Made by a program: the position numbers and the translations under genes. Below, piece by piece: positions 17,567-25,540 of a stretch of 46,407 nucleotides of DNA; the stretch's first letter is position 1, and every line of letters starts with the position of its first letter. Below the pieces are notes generated by a model. It had not been told where the DNA came from. It saw only the letters and a list, made by a program, of their open reading frames with translations, and did no database searches. Source of the stretch: Saprospiraceae bacterium. GTDB taxonomy: Bacteria > Bacteroidota > Bacteroidia > Chitinophagales > Saprospiraceae. The DNA is taken from NCBI GenBank assembly GCA_029251525.1, contig JAQXDE010000063.1, positions 1 to 46,407 on the forward strand, written 5' to 3'.

Positions 17567-19024
17567 ATGAAAAAGATTTTCCAATTTGTGTTTTTTTTTA
17601 TGCTATGGTCTTTCTCTAGCCAAGCTCTGGATGCCAGTATCACCTATTCAACATTTAAAAGTCCAACTCAAAATTATGTTGAAGTTTATTTGTTTGTAGT
17701 TGGTAAAACGGTAACGTATACTCCAAATTTAGATTCTACTTTATACCAAGCAGGGGTTGAAGTGGTGATTTTATTTAAACAAGGGGAAGAGATTATTAAG
17801 TTTGATAAATATAATTTGAATTCACCAAAGAATAGTTCGAAAGAGGACTTTGTTGATCTGAAGCGTTTTGTTTTGCCAAATGGAAATTTCAAAATTGAAG
17901 TATCTATTAAAGATAATCAGGATGTAGAAAATGTGGTGCGTTATGAAGGCACAATAAAAATGAACTATCCATTAGATGCCAATGTATTGTTACAATCTGA
18001 TATTGAATTACTGGCTTCTGTGAAAAAAGCTGATAATGAGGAAAATATTTTGGTGAAAAATGGTTTTTTTATTGAACCGTTACCGCATAATTTTTATCAT
18101 AAAAATTTAGATAAATTAATTTTCTACAATGAAATTTATGATACAGATAAAAAAATCGGTGATGATTTTCAAGTTTCTTATGGAATCGAAATGCTTGTGA
18201 ACAACAAAGTCAAACCCATTATTATTGGACATAAAAAACGAAAACCACAACCGATTAATGTATTAATTTTACAGATGGATATTAAGGACTTACCTTCTGG
18301 TAATTATATGTTCTTTGTAGAAATTAGAAACCGAGCGAAAGAGTTGCTTTCGAGGAAAACGGTGGAGTTCAATAGAAGTAATCCTTATCTTCAAGCTTCT
18401 CACGAAGAAATTGAAAAAGTAGAATTGAAAGATGAATTTGTAGGTAAACTTTCTAGAAAAGAGTTAAGATATAGTTTGAAGGCAATTGCACCCTTGGTCA
18501 AGGATGGAGATGTGGAGTTGTTGAATTCGGTTATTGAAAATAAAGATTCTACTGTTCAGCAACGTTTTTTATTTAATTTCTGGGTAAATCAAAACCCAAA
18601 TAATTCTGAAGTAACCTACAAGGCATTTATGGAGGTAGCCAAGGCTGTGGATAAATTGTACCCCTCAGGATTTGGTTATGGATTTGAGTCTGATAGAGGA
18701 AGAGTTTTTATAAAATATGGACGCCCTAATGATGTGATTAAAGTAGATAATGAGCCAAGCGCACCACCTTATGAAATATGGTTTTACAATGATTTTCCTC
18801 AAACAAATCAAGCTGATGTGAAGTTTTTATTTTACGCACCTGAGTTGGGCACAAACTTTCGATTGTTACATTCTACAGTTAGAGGAGAGACAAACAATCC
18901 CCAATGGCAATTAGAACTTTATAAAGCTGTTCCTAATGAAATTAGGGGTTCAAATTATATTGATGCTACTGGTGTCTCAGAAAACTTGAATCGAAGAGCA
19001 GCGGAATATTTTAATGAAAATTAG
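17567..19024 (+). CDS. GWxTD domain-containing protein
   Basis: With ATG at 17567 the product is 485 residues with a signal peptide (MKKIFQFVFFFMLW... SSQALDAS). The C-terminal region (about 300-480) has the family layout: FLFNFWVNQNP, then ESDRGRVFIKYGRPNDV and PPYEIWFYND. The naming motif GWxTD is degenerate here, reading GFESD. The family is widespread in Bacteroidota and exported, with no established activity. An upstream ATG at 17513 would add 18 residues, but it precedes a promoter element and the signal peptide. It is probably transcribed alone. Confidence 0.88.
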   Translation: MKKIFQFVFFFMLWSFSSQALDASITYSTFKSPTQNYVEVYLFVVGKTVTYTPNLDSTLYQAGVEVVILFKQGEEIIKFDKYNLNSPKNSSKEDFVDLKRFVLPNGNFKIEVSIKDNQDVENVVRYEGTIKMNYPLDANVLLQSDIELLASVKKADNEENILVKNGFFIEPLPHNFYHKNLDKLIFYNEIYDTDKKIGDDFQVSYGIEMLVNNKVKPIIIGHKKRKPQPINVLILQMDIKDLPSGNYMFFVEIRNRAKELLSRKTVEFNRSNPYLQASHEEIEKVELKDEFVGKLSRKELRYSLKAIAPLVKDGDVELLNSVIENKDSTVQQRFLFNFWVNQNPNNSEVTYKAFMEVAKAVDKLYPSGFGYGFESDRGRVFIKYGRPNDVIKVDNEPSAPPYEIWFYNDFPQTNQADVKFLFYAPELGTNFRLLHSTVRGETNNPQWQLELYKAVPNEIRGSNYIDATGVSENLNRRAAEYFNEN

Positions 19025-19031
19025 TTTAAAA

Positions 19032-19077
19032 TGAAGTTTAGTATCGACAAGCTATACCTTGTCGATACTAAACTTCA
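19032..19077. terminator. 20-base perfect hairpin after the GWxTD gene
   Basis: tgaagtttagtatcgacaag (19032-19051) and its exact complement (19058-19077) enclose ctatac. It starts 7 bases after the stop. No T-run follows, so it may be a 3' mRNA-stabilising hairpin or a short mobile repeat rather than a classical terminator. Confidence 0.6.
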
Positions 19078-19585
19078 GTGATTATTAACCTCCTAGGATA
19101 TTGAAATCGTTCATCCTTTCAATTTAATATCTATTATTTTTTATTGAAATAATTTGAAGATACCCCGCGAATTAAATTAGTTGTACGTTTTTTTTCGCTT
19201 GATACGAATATTTCAACATTATAATTAGGTTTAACCATCTGGCATATTGTTTTTTCCTAAAAAAAGTTGCTGAAATTAACACTATGCTGTTAATCTCAAA
19301 AGCTGAAATGATCCAACAAGAATTTTGTAGCTTACTGAAAGACACAACATCAATAAAAATATATTTAATTATAGTTAGGTATTTTTAATGGTAATGAATA
19401 ATATTATTTTGAAATAATATGAGAGTGTATAATATATCGAAACTGATTGCCGTTCTAGAATTGGTCTTGCATAACAAATTTAGAGAGCTTTAATTTGATT
19501 GTTCGAGATAAAGCTCTTCCTTTTCTCAACTACTCTGAGTTCTTTTTTCAAATAAAATTATAAAAGAAAGTAGTATTTTTTTCCT

Positions 19586-19593
19586 TACTTTTG
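19586..19593 (+). promoter_or_regulatory. Promoter -7 element (TACTTTTG) for the acyltransferase gene
   Basis: TACTTTTG fits TAnnTTTG and stands 35 bases before the TTG start at 19629. This supports that start despite the absence of an ATG. Confidence 0.55.
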
Positions 19594-19628
19594 TCCAAAT
19601 CAAATTCAAATAACAAACATATTAAACC

Positions 19629-20924
19629 TTGATTTATAGTTTTGTCAGACCAATTGCGGCTCTCGCTTTAAAAATATTTTTTCGTAAAATTTACTTTACG
19701 AATAGGAATCGAATTCCGGATGGTAAGCCGCTAATTCTTGCTATAAATCACCCTACCGCTTTCATTGAACCTTGTATTTTAGCTTGTTTCTTGCCAATCA
19801 AATTATATTTTTTAGTACGTGGCGATTTGTTTAAAAAGGCACATTTTAGAAAGATGTTAAATTTGTTACACATGGTTCCAATTTTTAGAAAGCAGGAAGG
19901 ATTGGATCAATTGAGCAAAAATGATGAAACTTTTGACTTTTGTTATAAGGCACTAAAAGATCATAAGACTGTTGTTATTTTGCCAGAAGGAAAAACGATT
20001 CAAGAAAAGCGGTTACGACCTATTCGGAAAGGACTAGCTCGGATTGCTTTTGGAACGTATGAAAAATATGGGGATATTGATTTGCATATTGTTCCAATTG
20101 GTGTGAATTTTACTGAAGCAGATAAATTTAGATCTGTTGCGATGTTTGATGTTGGAGAATCCATTAGACTAAAAGACTATTACGATCAATATCAAGAAAA
20201 TCCACAACGGACAATTCGCAATTTGACAAATAAAGTAAAAGAAGGTTTGGAAAACCATATCGTTAATATACCAAATCCAAAAGATGATGAGTTAGCCGAA
20301 GATATTTTTACTCTTTTGAGAAATAATCACCCTGAGAAGATTTTTCCCATCGTTTCGGAAGATCGGCAACTACTAGAAGGAGAAATGGATATTGCAAATT
20401 ATGTAAGTCAAATGTCAGAGGACGAAAAATCCGATTGGTCAGATATAATAAAACGATACTTCTCTAAAGTAGAAACTAATAAAGTGAAAGATCAAGCGTT
20501 GCAAGATGCTGGTATTTACAATTGGAAAAACACTTTGTTATTAGTTTTAGGGTTTGTACCATACTTTTTAGGTTATTGGTCTAATTATCCCATCTTTGGT
20601 TATGCTAAATACGTATCTAAAACTAAAGTGAAACAACTTGAATTTAAGGCACCGGTAGCCTTAGCTGTTGGATTAGGGTTAAGTATTCTTTTAATGTTAT
20701 TTTTAGTTTCGGGTGGATTTTATTTGTGGGGTTGGTGGTCAATTCTTGCGTTATTATCTTTGTTTTATTTAGGTCGATTTTCGTTAGTATATTTAGAATT
20801 TTGGAATAAATACAGAGATGCTAAGGCGGTTAATAAATTAGATGAGTTGGTATTGAAAGAAATAAATAATGATCGTGAAATAATAGTAAAGATGATTAGT
20901 GAGATGGCATTAGTAAGTGTTTGA
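19629..20924 (+). CDS. Glycerol(-3-phosphate) acyltransferase, PlsC/Gpt2-like
   Basis: Membrane enzyme that esterifies an acyl chain to glycerol-3-phosphate or lysophosphatidate. The acceptor motif is NHPTAFIEP (His41), the HX5D spacing seen in Gpt2-like acyltransferases, but with Glu47 where Asp is usual. Motif III is LPEGKT (118-123), and VPIGVNF fits motif IV. Two or three hydrophobic segments at the C-terminus (about 295-390) anchor it. It is 431 residues, longer than PlsC, as expected for this subfamily. The start is TTG at 19629 (no ATG is available before the domain), supported by the promoter element 35 bases upstream. It converges on the GT2 gene. Confidence 0.85.
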   Translation: MIYSFVRPIAALALKIFFRKIYFTNRNRIPDGKPLILAINHPTAFIEPCILACFLPIKLYFLVRGDLFKKAHFRKMLNLLHMVPIFRKQEGLDQLSKNDETFDFCYKALKDHKTVVILPEGKTIQEKRLRPIRKGLARIAFGTYEKYGDIDLHIVPIGVNFTEADKFRSVAMFDVGESIRLKDYYDQYQENPQRTIRNLTNKVKEGLENHIVNIPNPKDDELAEDIFTLLRNNHPEKIFPIVSEDRQLLEGEMDIANYVSQMSEDEKSDWSDIIKRYFSKVETNKVKDQALQDAGIYNWKNTLLLVLGFVPYFLGYWSNYPIFGYAKYVSKTKVKQLEFKAPVALAVGLGLSILLMLFLVSGGFYLWGWWSILALLSLFYLGRFSLVYLEFWNKYRDAKAVNKLDELVLKEINNDREIIVKMISEMALVSV

Positions 20925-20956
20925 CTTTTTGTTAAAAGTTATTTTGAGAATCAGTC

Positions 20957-22228
20957 TCAATGAGATGAGTCTTTTTTCCGATATTCCAATAATAATTCCT
21001 TCGCGCTTGCATTACCCATTTCTTTGAAATAATTTTTTTGCAACAATGCTCTTGCAGCATCTTCTACAGGTATATTTGGGTAGTAATTATCTCTCGCATA
21101 ATGAACATACTTCATCAGAAAGAAAGCATTAAACCATCGAAAGAAACGTCCACCGAAAGTGGCTGGTATTTTCGTATTTGATTGAATTTCGGCTAGTTTT
21201 GCATTAAAATTGTTGTGATCTAAAAAGGTACGAATAGATTCGGGTAAGTTTTTTTTCATCATTTCTATTTGCTCATCTTTGAATGAAAGTAGGTTAGGTG
21301 CGATAGAAAGGAATGGTTTTAATTCTTCAAAAATTTTAAAATTGTAGGTCGAATATTCTGATGTTATTTTTAATTCTTTTTCTGCTAAAATCTCCTTTAC
21401 AGCTTTACCTGTACCAAAAGGAACTCGGTCTGAACAACGAGGAGAGGGGATTGTTTTAGTTTTATTCAATTCAGTATGAGCATTAAGAATTGTAAACTTA
21501 TGAAGGAAATAAAAGTCTTCACCCGCTTTTCTTTTATTCATTCCACTCTGTTGTTGGTAGGCATTACAACGTACTGCCATGCTCGATCCAATCGTCTGAA
21601 AAGCTAAAGGGAACCCTGCAAATTTTTGTGCGTGAATATAGTATCGCAAGTGTAATTCATACTTTGTGATAGCATCATAAATTTCAGATTCATACTCATT
21701 TCCTTCGAGAGGATGTTCAAAGTGAATACCACAAGTTTGTGTTTTTGGATTTTGGATAAAGTGCTCTTCAATGGCTTGTAAATAGTTATTTTCACACAAA
21801 CTATCTGCATCAAAACAAATAATCACTCCTTCGGATTTCCCAACAGATTCAAGTCGTCGAACAGCTTCGTCCATTCCAATTTTTCGAGCAGTTCCAACAC
21901 CAGCAATTTTCTTTGGAAGATTAGATTTGTAAATTATATGGAATTGTAAATGTTGCAGCGTTATATTTTCTTTTGCCCAAGTTGTTGCTTTTTCAAAAGT
22001 TGTTAAATTTTGTGCTTTAATTTCATCAGTAGTTCGTTCACCATCGTTCACTACGACGATAACTTCGGTAAAACAGTTAGCTGCATTACAATTTTTTATA
22101 CTCCTCAAGGTTTTTATCAATTCCGTTTCATTGTAGCAGGGAATAACTATAACCATACCTAAATTTTTAGGAGCAGGTTCATCAATTAATTTTTGAAAAA
22201 GAGCATTTTTTTCAAGATAAGTTGCCAT
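20957..22228 (-). CDS. Family 2 glycosyltransferase
   Basis: Cytoplasmic GT-A-fold enzyme of 423 residues. The N-terminal nucleotide-binding strand reads MVIVIPCYNETELIKTLRSI (25-44), followed by VVVNDGE (58-64) and the metal-binding DADS (140-143). KRKAGEDFYFLHKF resembles the ED catalytic-base segment of GT2 enzymes. No transmembrane segment is present. The ATG directly follows the stop of the upstream YD-repeat-like gene with zero spacing, so the two are almost certainly one transcript. Sugar and acceptor are unknown. The C-terminal 100 residues are unlike common GT2 proteins. Confidence 0.88.
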   Translation of the reverse strand: MATYLEKNALFQKLIDEPAPKNLGMVIVIPCYNETELIKTLRSIKNCNAANCFTEVIVVVNDGERTTDEIKAQNLTTFEKATTWAKENITLQHLQFHIIYKSNLPKKIAGVGTARKIGMDEAVRRLESVGKSEGVIICFDADSLCENNYLQAIEEHFIQNPKTQTCGIHFEHPLEGNEYESEIYDAITKYELHLRYYIHAQKFAGFPLAFQTIGSSMAVRCNAYQQQSGMNKRKAGEDFYFLHKFTILNAHTELNKTKTIPSPRCSDRVPFGTGKAVKEILAEKELKITSEYSTYNFKIFEELKPFLSIAPNLLSFKDEQIEMMKKNLPESIRTFLDHNNFNAKLAEIQSNTKIPATFGGRFFRWFNAFFLMKYVHYARDNYYPNIPVEDAARALLQKNYFKEMGNASAKELLLEYRKKDSSH

Positions 22229-23152
22229 CTATTCTTTTTCGTTTGTTGTTGGAGGGAAATTAAAATATTCAAGATCAAAGGCTTTAGCAGTCCATTGTTG
22301 AAATTCACCATTACCCACAATATTTAAGTACTTTTCAGCAACTAAATCATTTAGCTGGTTATAGTCATAGATGGTCAAACTATTAAAATTACCATTTATT
22401 AAGACTTCTTCTTCAATAATTTTATCATTTTCATTTCGTTTAACGAGCGACTTCTTTTTCATATTCTCTTTAGGGTAAAAGGTTTCAGTACCAATAACCT
22501 TTCCTTCTTCATCTTCTATTATTTTTTGATCTACAATTAAATCTTCATCCTCTGAGTAATAGATTTGACCTCCAGTCATTTCACCTACTTCATCGTATTT
22601 AAAAGTGGAAGTGGTTGCATCTTTATCTGCAAATTTTTCCTCTTTTTTTATAACATTATTATTGATGTCGTATTCGTAATTTGTTAATATCCATGGAGTA
22701 GTAAAGTCATTTGTGTCATATTCAACCTTTTTGAGGAGATTGCCATCTGAACTATATTCATAATCAATCTTACTTTCTACCTCACCATCATCATTGAGGA
22801 TTGCTTCCAGTTTTAATTTCCCTTCAGCGGTATATTCAAATTTTGTAGGAACAAAGCCCCCATTTTGAAAGTGTTCTCTTTGTTCTGTTTTTCGTCCAAA
22901 TTCATCATAAATGAATTCCCATATTTGCTGGATTTGATTGACATAATCAGTCTGCTTAGTTTCTTGTAATAAATCATTTGCAAAAGTATTCTCTATTAAA
23001 ATATCTATCTCTCCATCATTATATACTTCTTCTCGAATCACATTTCCTTTTTCATTTAGGTGAGCAATGTTGGTTAAGTTTTTCTCAATAATTACTCCAT
23101 CAGAATCACAGGTACAATCGTATATTTTTCGTTTTTTTAATCCTTTCTTCAT
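22229..23152 (-). CDS. YD-repeat-like protein of unknown function
   Basis: The 307-residue acidic protein has no signal peptide. It is built of about ten short beta-hairpin repeats of the RHS/YD type: EFIYDEFGRKTEQ, FEYTAEGKLKLE, YEYSSDGNLLKKVEYD, YEYDINNNVIKKEE, FKYDEVGEMTGG. YD repeats normally form extracellular shells, but nothing here suggests export. An N-terminal motif, KRKIYDCTCDSDG, contains paired cysteines. It ends exactly where the GT2 ATG begins, so a partnership with the glycosyltransferase is suggested by context only. Confidence 0.6.
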   Translation of the reverse strand: MKKGLKKRKIYDCTCDSDGVIIEKNLTNIAHLNEKGNVIREEVYNDGEIDILIENTFANDLLQETKQTDYVNQIQQIWEFIYDEFGRKTEQREHFQNGGFVPTKFEYTAEGKLKLEAILNDDGEVESKIDYEYSSDGNLLKKVEYDTNDFTTPWILTNYEYDINNNVIKKEEKFADKDATTSTFKYDEVGEMTGGQIYYSEDEDLIVDQKIIEDEEGKVIGTETFYPKENMKKKSLVKRNENDKIIEEEVLINGNFNSLTIYDYNQLNDLVAEKYLNIVGNGEFQQWTAKAFDLEYFNFPPTTNEKE

Positions 23153-23191
23153 TCTTTACAATTATTGATTAATAATATATTTTTACGGTGG

Positions 23192-23268
23192 AGCATAGCA
23201 GGAGTTTGATCCATAGTCGCATGGAGTAAAAAACTCTGCGAAACTGTGGATCAAACTCCTTCTATGCT
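23192..23268. repeat. Long imperfect inverted repeat (30 and 32-base arms)
   Basis: Arms 23192-23221 and 23237-23268 are complementary over about 28 positions, with two mismatches and a two-base gap. They share the core GGAGTTTGATCCA. The 15-base loop itself contains gag...ctc. It lies 12 bases beyond the stop of the TspO-like gene on the minus strand and could end or protect its transcript. No T-run is present on either strand. Confidence 0.6.
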
Positions 23269-23279
23269 TAATGATGAAA

Positions 23280-24047
23280 TCAACGTCCTCGAATAGTTCG
23301 AATTATAATAGGCAACAAAGATAGAAGGATAAGAACAGTTCCAATACTCGCTGCTATCACAATATTTTGTTCTACTCCTTTTTGTTTTAAAATGATTCCG
23401 GCAAATGCCCAAATCAACACTAAACTATAAGCAATATCGCCTCTAGAATTTAACATTTTTTGCCCAATCAAAGTTGCAATGAAAATCATCCCAACTGTCC
23501 AAAATATTTCTGAAATTCCAAATCCATCCCAATTAATACTAACTAACAATGCAGTTACATTTGCGATTGTTGCCACAGTTATCCAGCCTAAATAAATACT
23601 AAATGGAGTATGTACAAACCACTTTACACCAGATGAAACCACACTTTGACCAATTCCTAAACGTTGATAGATTATGATCAATAAAACCAAAAATGAGACC
23701 ATTACTCCTACCGAAATTTCTACATAATGATAATGCCAAGAGAATATCCAAGTGATATTGGCAATACATGTTAAAAGGAAGAATGGACCAATTTTGGAAA
23801 ACCAAGGTGTAGAATCTTGTGGGTACTTAAATAAGTCCTTGGATTGATATATCAGGAAGCCCAAAAGAAATAAGTAAATCAAACCCCAAATTGAAAAGGT
23901 AATTCCTGCAGGAACAAAAAGATTAGGGAAAGAGTCCGAAATTTCACCAGGAGTTTTACCATTGATGGGTAGCGAATTGGATAAATAATTGACATAAATC
24001 ATCGCTCCAAAAGCGAGGATGTTAAGAATTTGGAGGAGTTTTTTCAT
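23280..24047 (-). CDS. TspO/MBR-like tryptophan-rich membrane protein
   Basis: The 255-residue protein is almost entirely hydrophobic with about seven transmembrane helices. The opening FVPAGITFSIWGLIYLFL segment (about 47-64), SWHYHYVEIS, and the later TPFSIYLGWITVATIANVTA follow the pattern of TspO/MBR-related proteins, but the protein is about 90 residues longer than a typical TspO. Members bind tetrapyrroles or act in stress sensing; here the role is unknown. A reverse TAGCTTTG element (24106-24113) stands about 60 bases before the ATG. Confidence 0.65.
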   Translation of the reverse strand: MKKLLQILNILAFGAMIYVNYLSNSLPINGKTPGEISDSFPNLFVPAGITFSIWGLIYLFLLGFLIYQSKDLFKYPQDSTPWFSKIGPFFLLTCIANITWIFSWHYHYVEISVGVMVSFLVLLIIIYQRLGIGQSVVSSGVKWFVHTPFSIYLGWITVATIANVTALLVSINWDGFGISEIFWTVGMIFIATLIGQKMLNSRGDIAYSLVLIWAFAGIILKQKGVEQNIVIAASIGTVLILLSLLPIIIRTIRGR

Positions 24048-24839
24048 ATTGTAAATTGATTGATGTTTGTTTTTTATTATTTAATTTAGCATTTAACAAC
24101 CTCACCAAAGCTACTAGAATTTTTTGCAAAAAAAAATCCTTTTTTCGAGTTAATAATATCAATAAAGTTGGATGAAATACTCTTTTAACCTAGAAGTAAT
24201 TGTTCTGTTATGTCAAAAATGGGAATTACAAATGAGTTTAAATAAATAGTGATTGATAGAAACTCATTTGTAAGTATATTGTTAAATTTTGTATAGTCAA
24301 TTGCCTCTGTTTATGTTATAATCCTTTGGTCAATCAGTTATTTATATATTCAAAGTTAGTAATGCTATTGAATTTATAAGTCAATTTTATATCGATTTTC
24401 TGTATGATTTCTGGTTGTATCAGAAACAGTTTTGAAAATAGATGTGCCCAATTAAACCTACCCTCAGGAAGTGTTTTAGCTTCTATTGCTGTTTCAATAA
24501 TTAACTAAAACGTGGGTTTGTCTCTCGAAGAAACTAAATAAATATTTTAAAAAAAAATACAAATAAATTTAAGGATAAAAGGTAAAGGTAAATAGATTTT
24601 TGGAAGAATGTGGAGTCTAAATAAAGCTATGTATATATTTGAAAAAAATACTTTGGTGAAGTATATCATTCTTCTATCTTTGTATCAAAATCAAATAATA
24701 TACCGCTAGACTTGGATGATTTTGTTGCTCGGAAAAGCGAATTTCATATCCAATAATTAGGAAAAGTAATTTAAAATCAACTTTAGCAAAGCTATAATTA
24801 TGTTATCAATCATTTACTAAATTTTTATTTCAACATATT
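24048..24839. other. Spacer between the TspO-like and wbqC genes
   Basis: No ORF beyond shadow length. It contains a probable minus-strand promoter (CAAAGCTA, 24106-24113) and the clear plus-strand promoter at 24652-24682. The remaining 500 bases are AT-rich and show no repeats or conserved element that I can name. Confidence 0.5.
24652..24682 (+). promoter_or_regulatory. Complete Bacteroidota promoter for wbqC-dynamin
   Basis: TTTG (24652-24655), a 19-base spacer, then TATCTTTG (24675-24682). This is the only place in the window where both the -33 and -7 boxes match with ideal spacing. It leaves a leader of about 150 bases before the wbqC start. Confidence 0.75.
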
Positions 24840-25484
24840 TTGAAAAAAACAGCACTTCTTGAACTTCATTATTTACCACCTATTCAATATGTAAGTAAAT
24901 TGTTACAATATCCGAAAGTAATATTGGAGCAGCATGAAAATTACTCTAAGGGTAGTTTCCGAAATAGATGTCACTTGGCTAGTTCCACAGGTTTGTTAAG
25001 ATTAAGTATTCCCCTCGCAGGAGGGAAAAATCAACAACAACCAATTCGAGAAGTAGAATTAAAATATGATGAACCATGGCAGAATCAACATTGGACTGCG
25101 ATTAAATCTGCTTATGGAAAATCACCTTTTTTTGAACATTACGAACATCGGTTTCTACCAATTTTTAAAAAAAGATATAAGTACTTATGGGATTGGAATT
25201 GGGATTTGTTGCAATTGATTTTGGATATAATTTTTTTAGATAAAGAAATGGAATTAACAGAGAAATTTGAGAAAGACACATGTGATAAAGTAATCGATTT
25301 ACGCAATCGAATTTCTCCAAAGAAAAATAAAAAAATGGAGGATACTGGTTTTAACCAGGTAAAATATGTTCAAGTCTTCGAAGCAGAAAATGGATTTTTA
25401 CCTAATTTAAGTATCTTAGACTTGATATTTTGTGTAGGCCCAGAAGCAATAATTTATTTAGAAAGAAGTGTGGTTAAAGTGTGA
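24840..25484 (+). CDS. WbqC-family protein
   Basis: The 214-residue soluble protein has the WbqC signature: an N-terminal YLPPIQYVSKLL (11-22), then EQHENYSKGSFRNRCHLAS (30-48), LSIPLAGGKN, and a C-terminal WDWNWDLLQLILDII. The family occurs in O-antigen/polysaccharide loci and is proposed to be an enzyme in surface-glycan synthesis, without proven chemistry. Here no polysaccharide genes accompany it; the next gene is a dynamin-like GTPase 56 bases downstream. The start is TTG at 24840, giving MKKTALLELHYLPP; no ATG is available. Confidence 0.88.
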   Translation: MKKTALLELHYLPPIQYVSKLLQYPKVILEQHENYSKGSFRNRCHLASSTGLLRLSIPLAGGKNQQQPIREVELKYDEPWQNQHWTAIKSAYGKSPFFEHYEHRFLPIFKKRYKYLWDWNWDLLQLILDIIFLDKEMELTEKFEKDTCDKVIDLRNRISPKKNKKMEDTGFNQVKYVQVFEAENGFLPNLSILDLIFCVGPEAIIYLERSVVKV

Positions 25485-25540
25485 TACTTTCAATGCTTTA
25501 AGTCATGTACAAGTGATTAGAAGCCAAAATAGAAAGAAAT

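Larger units (their letters stand above)
19025..19628. other. 604-base spacer between the GWxTD and acyltransferase genes
   Basis: It contains the 20-base hairpin at its left edge. A second hairpin follows, agagctta-type: AGAGCTTTA at 19484-19492 with TAAAGCTCT at 19509-19517 and a pyrimidine tail. The acyltransferase promoter is at the right. A 34-codon ATG frame near 19283 (MLLISKAEMIQQEF...) has no family resemblance and is not called. The 19484 hairpin looks like a terminator without an evident gene before it. Confidence 0.4.

Noticed and set aside
19283-19387. 34-codon ATG frame in the spacer after the GWxTD gene
   Set aside because: Too short, no homology that I can recall and no clear promoter; the hairpin at 19484 is about 100 bases away.
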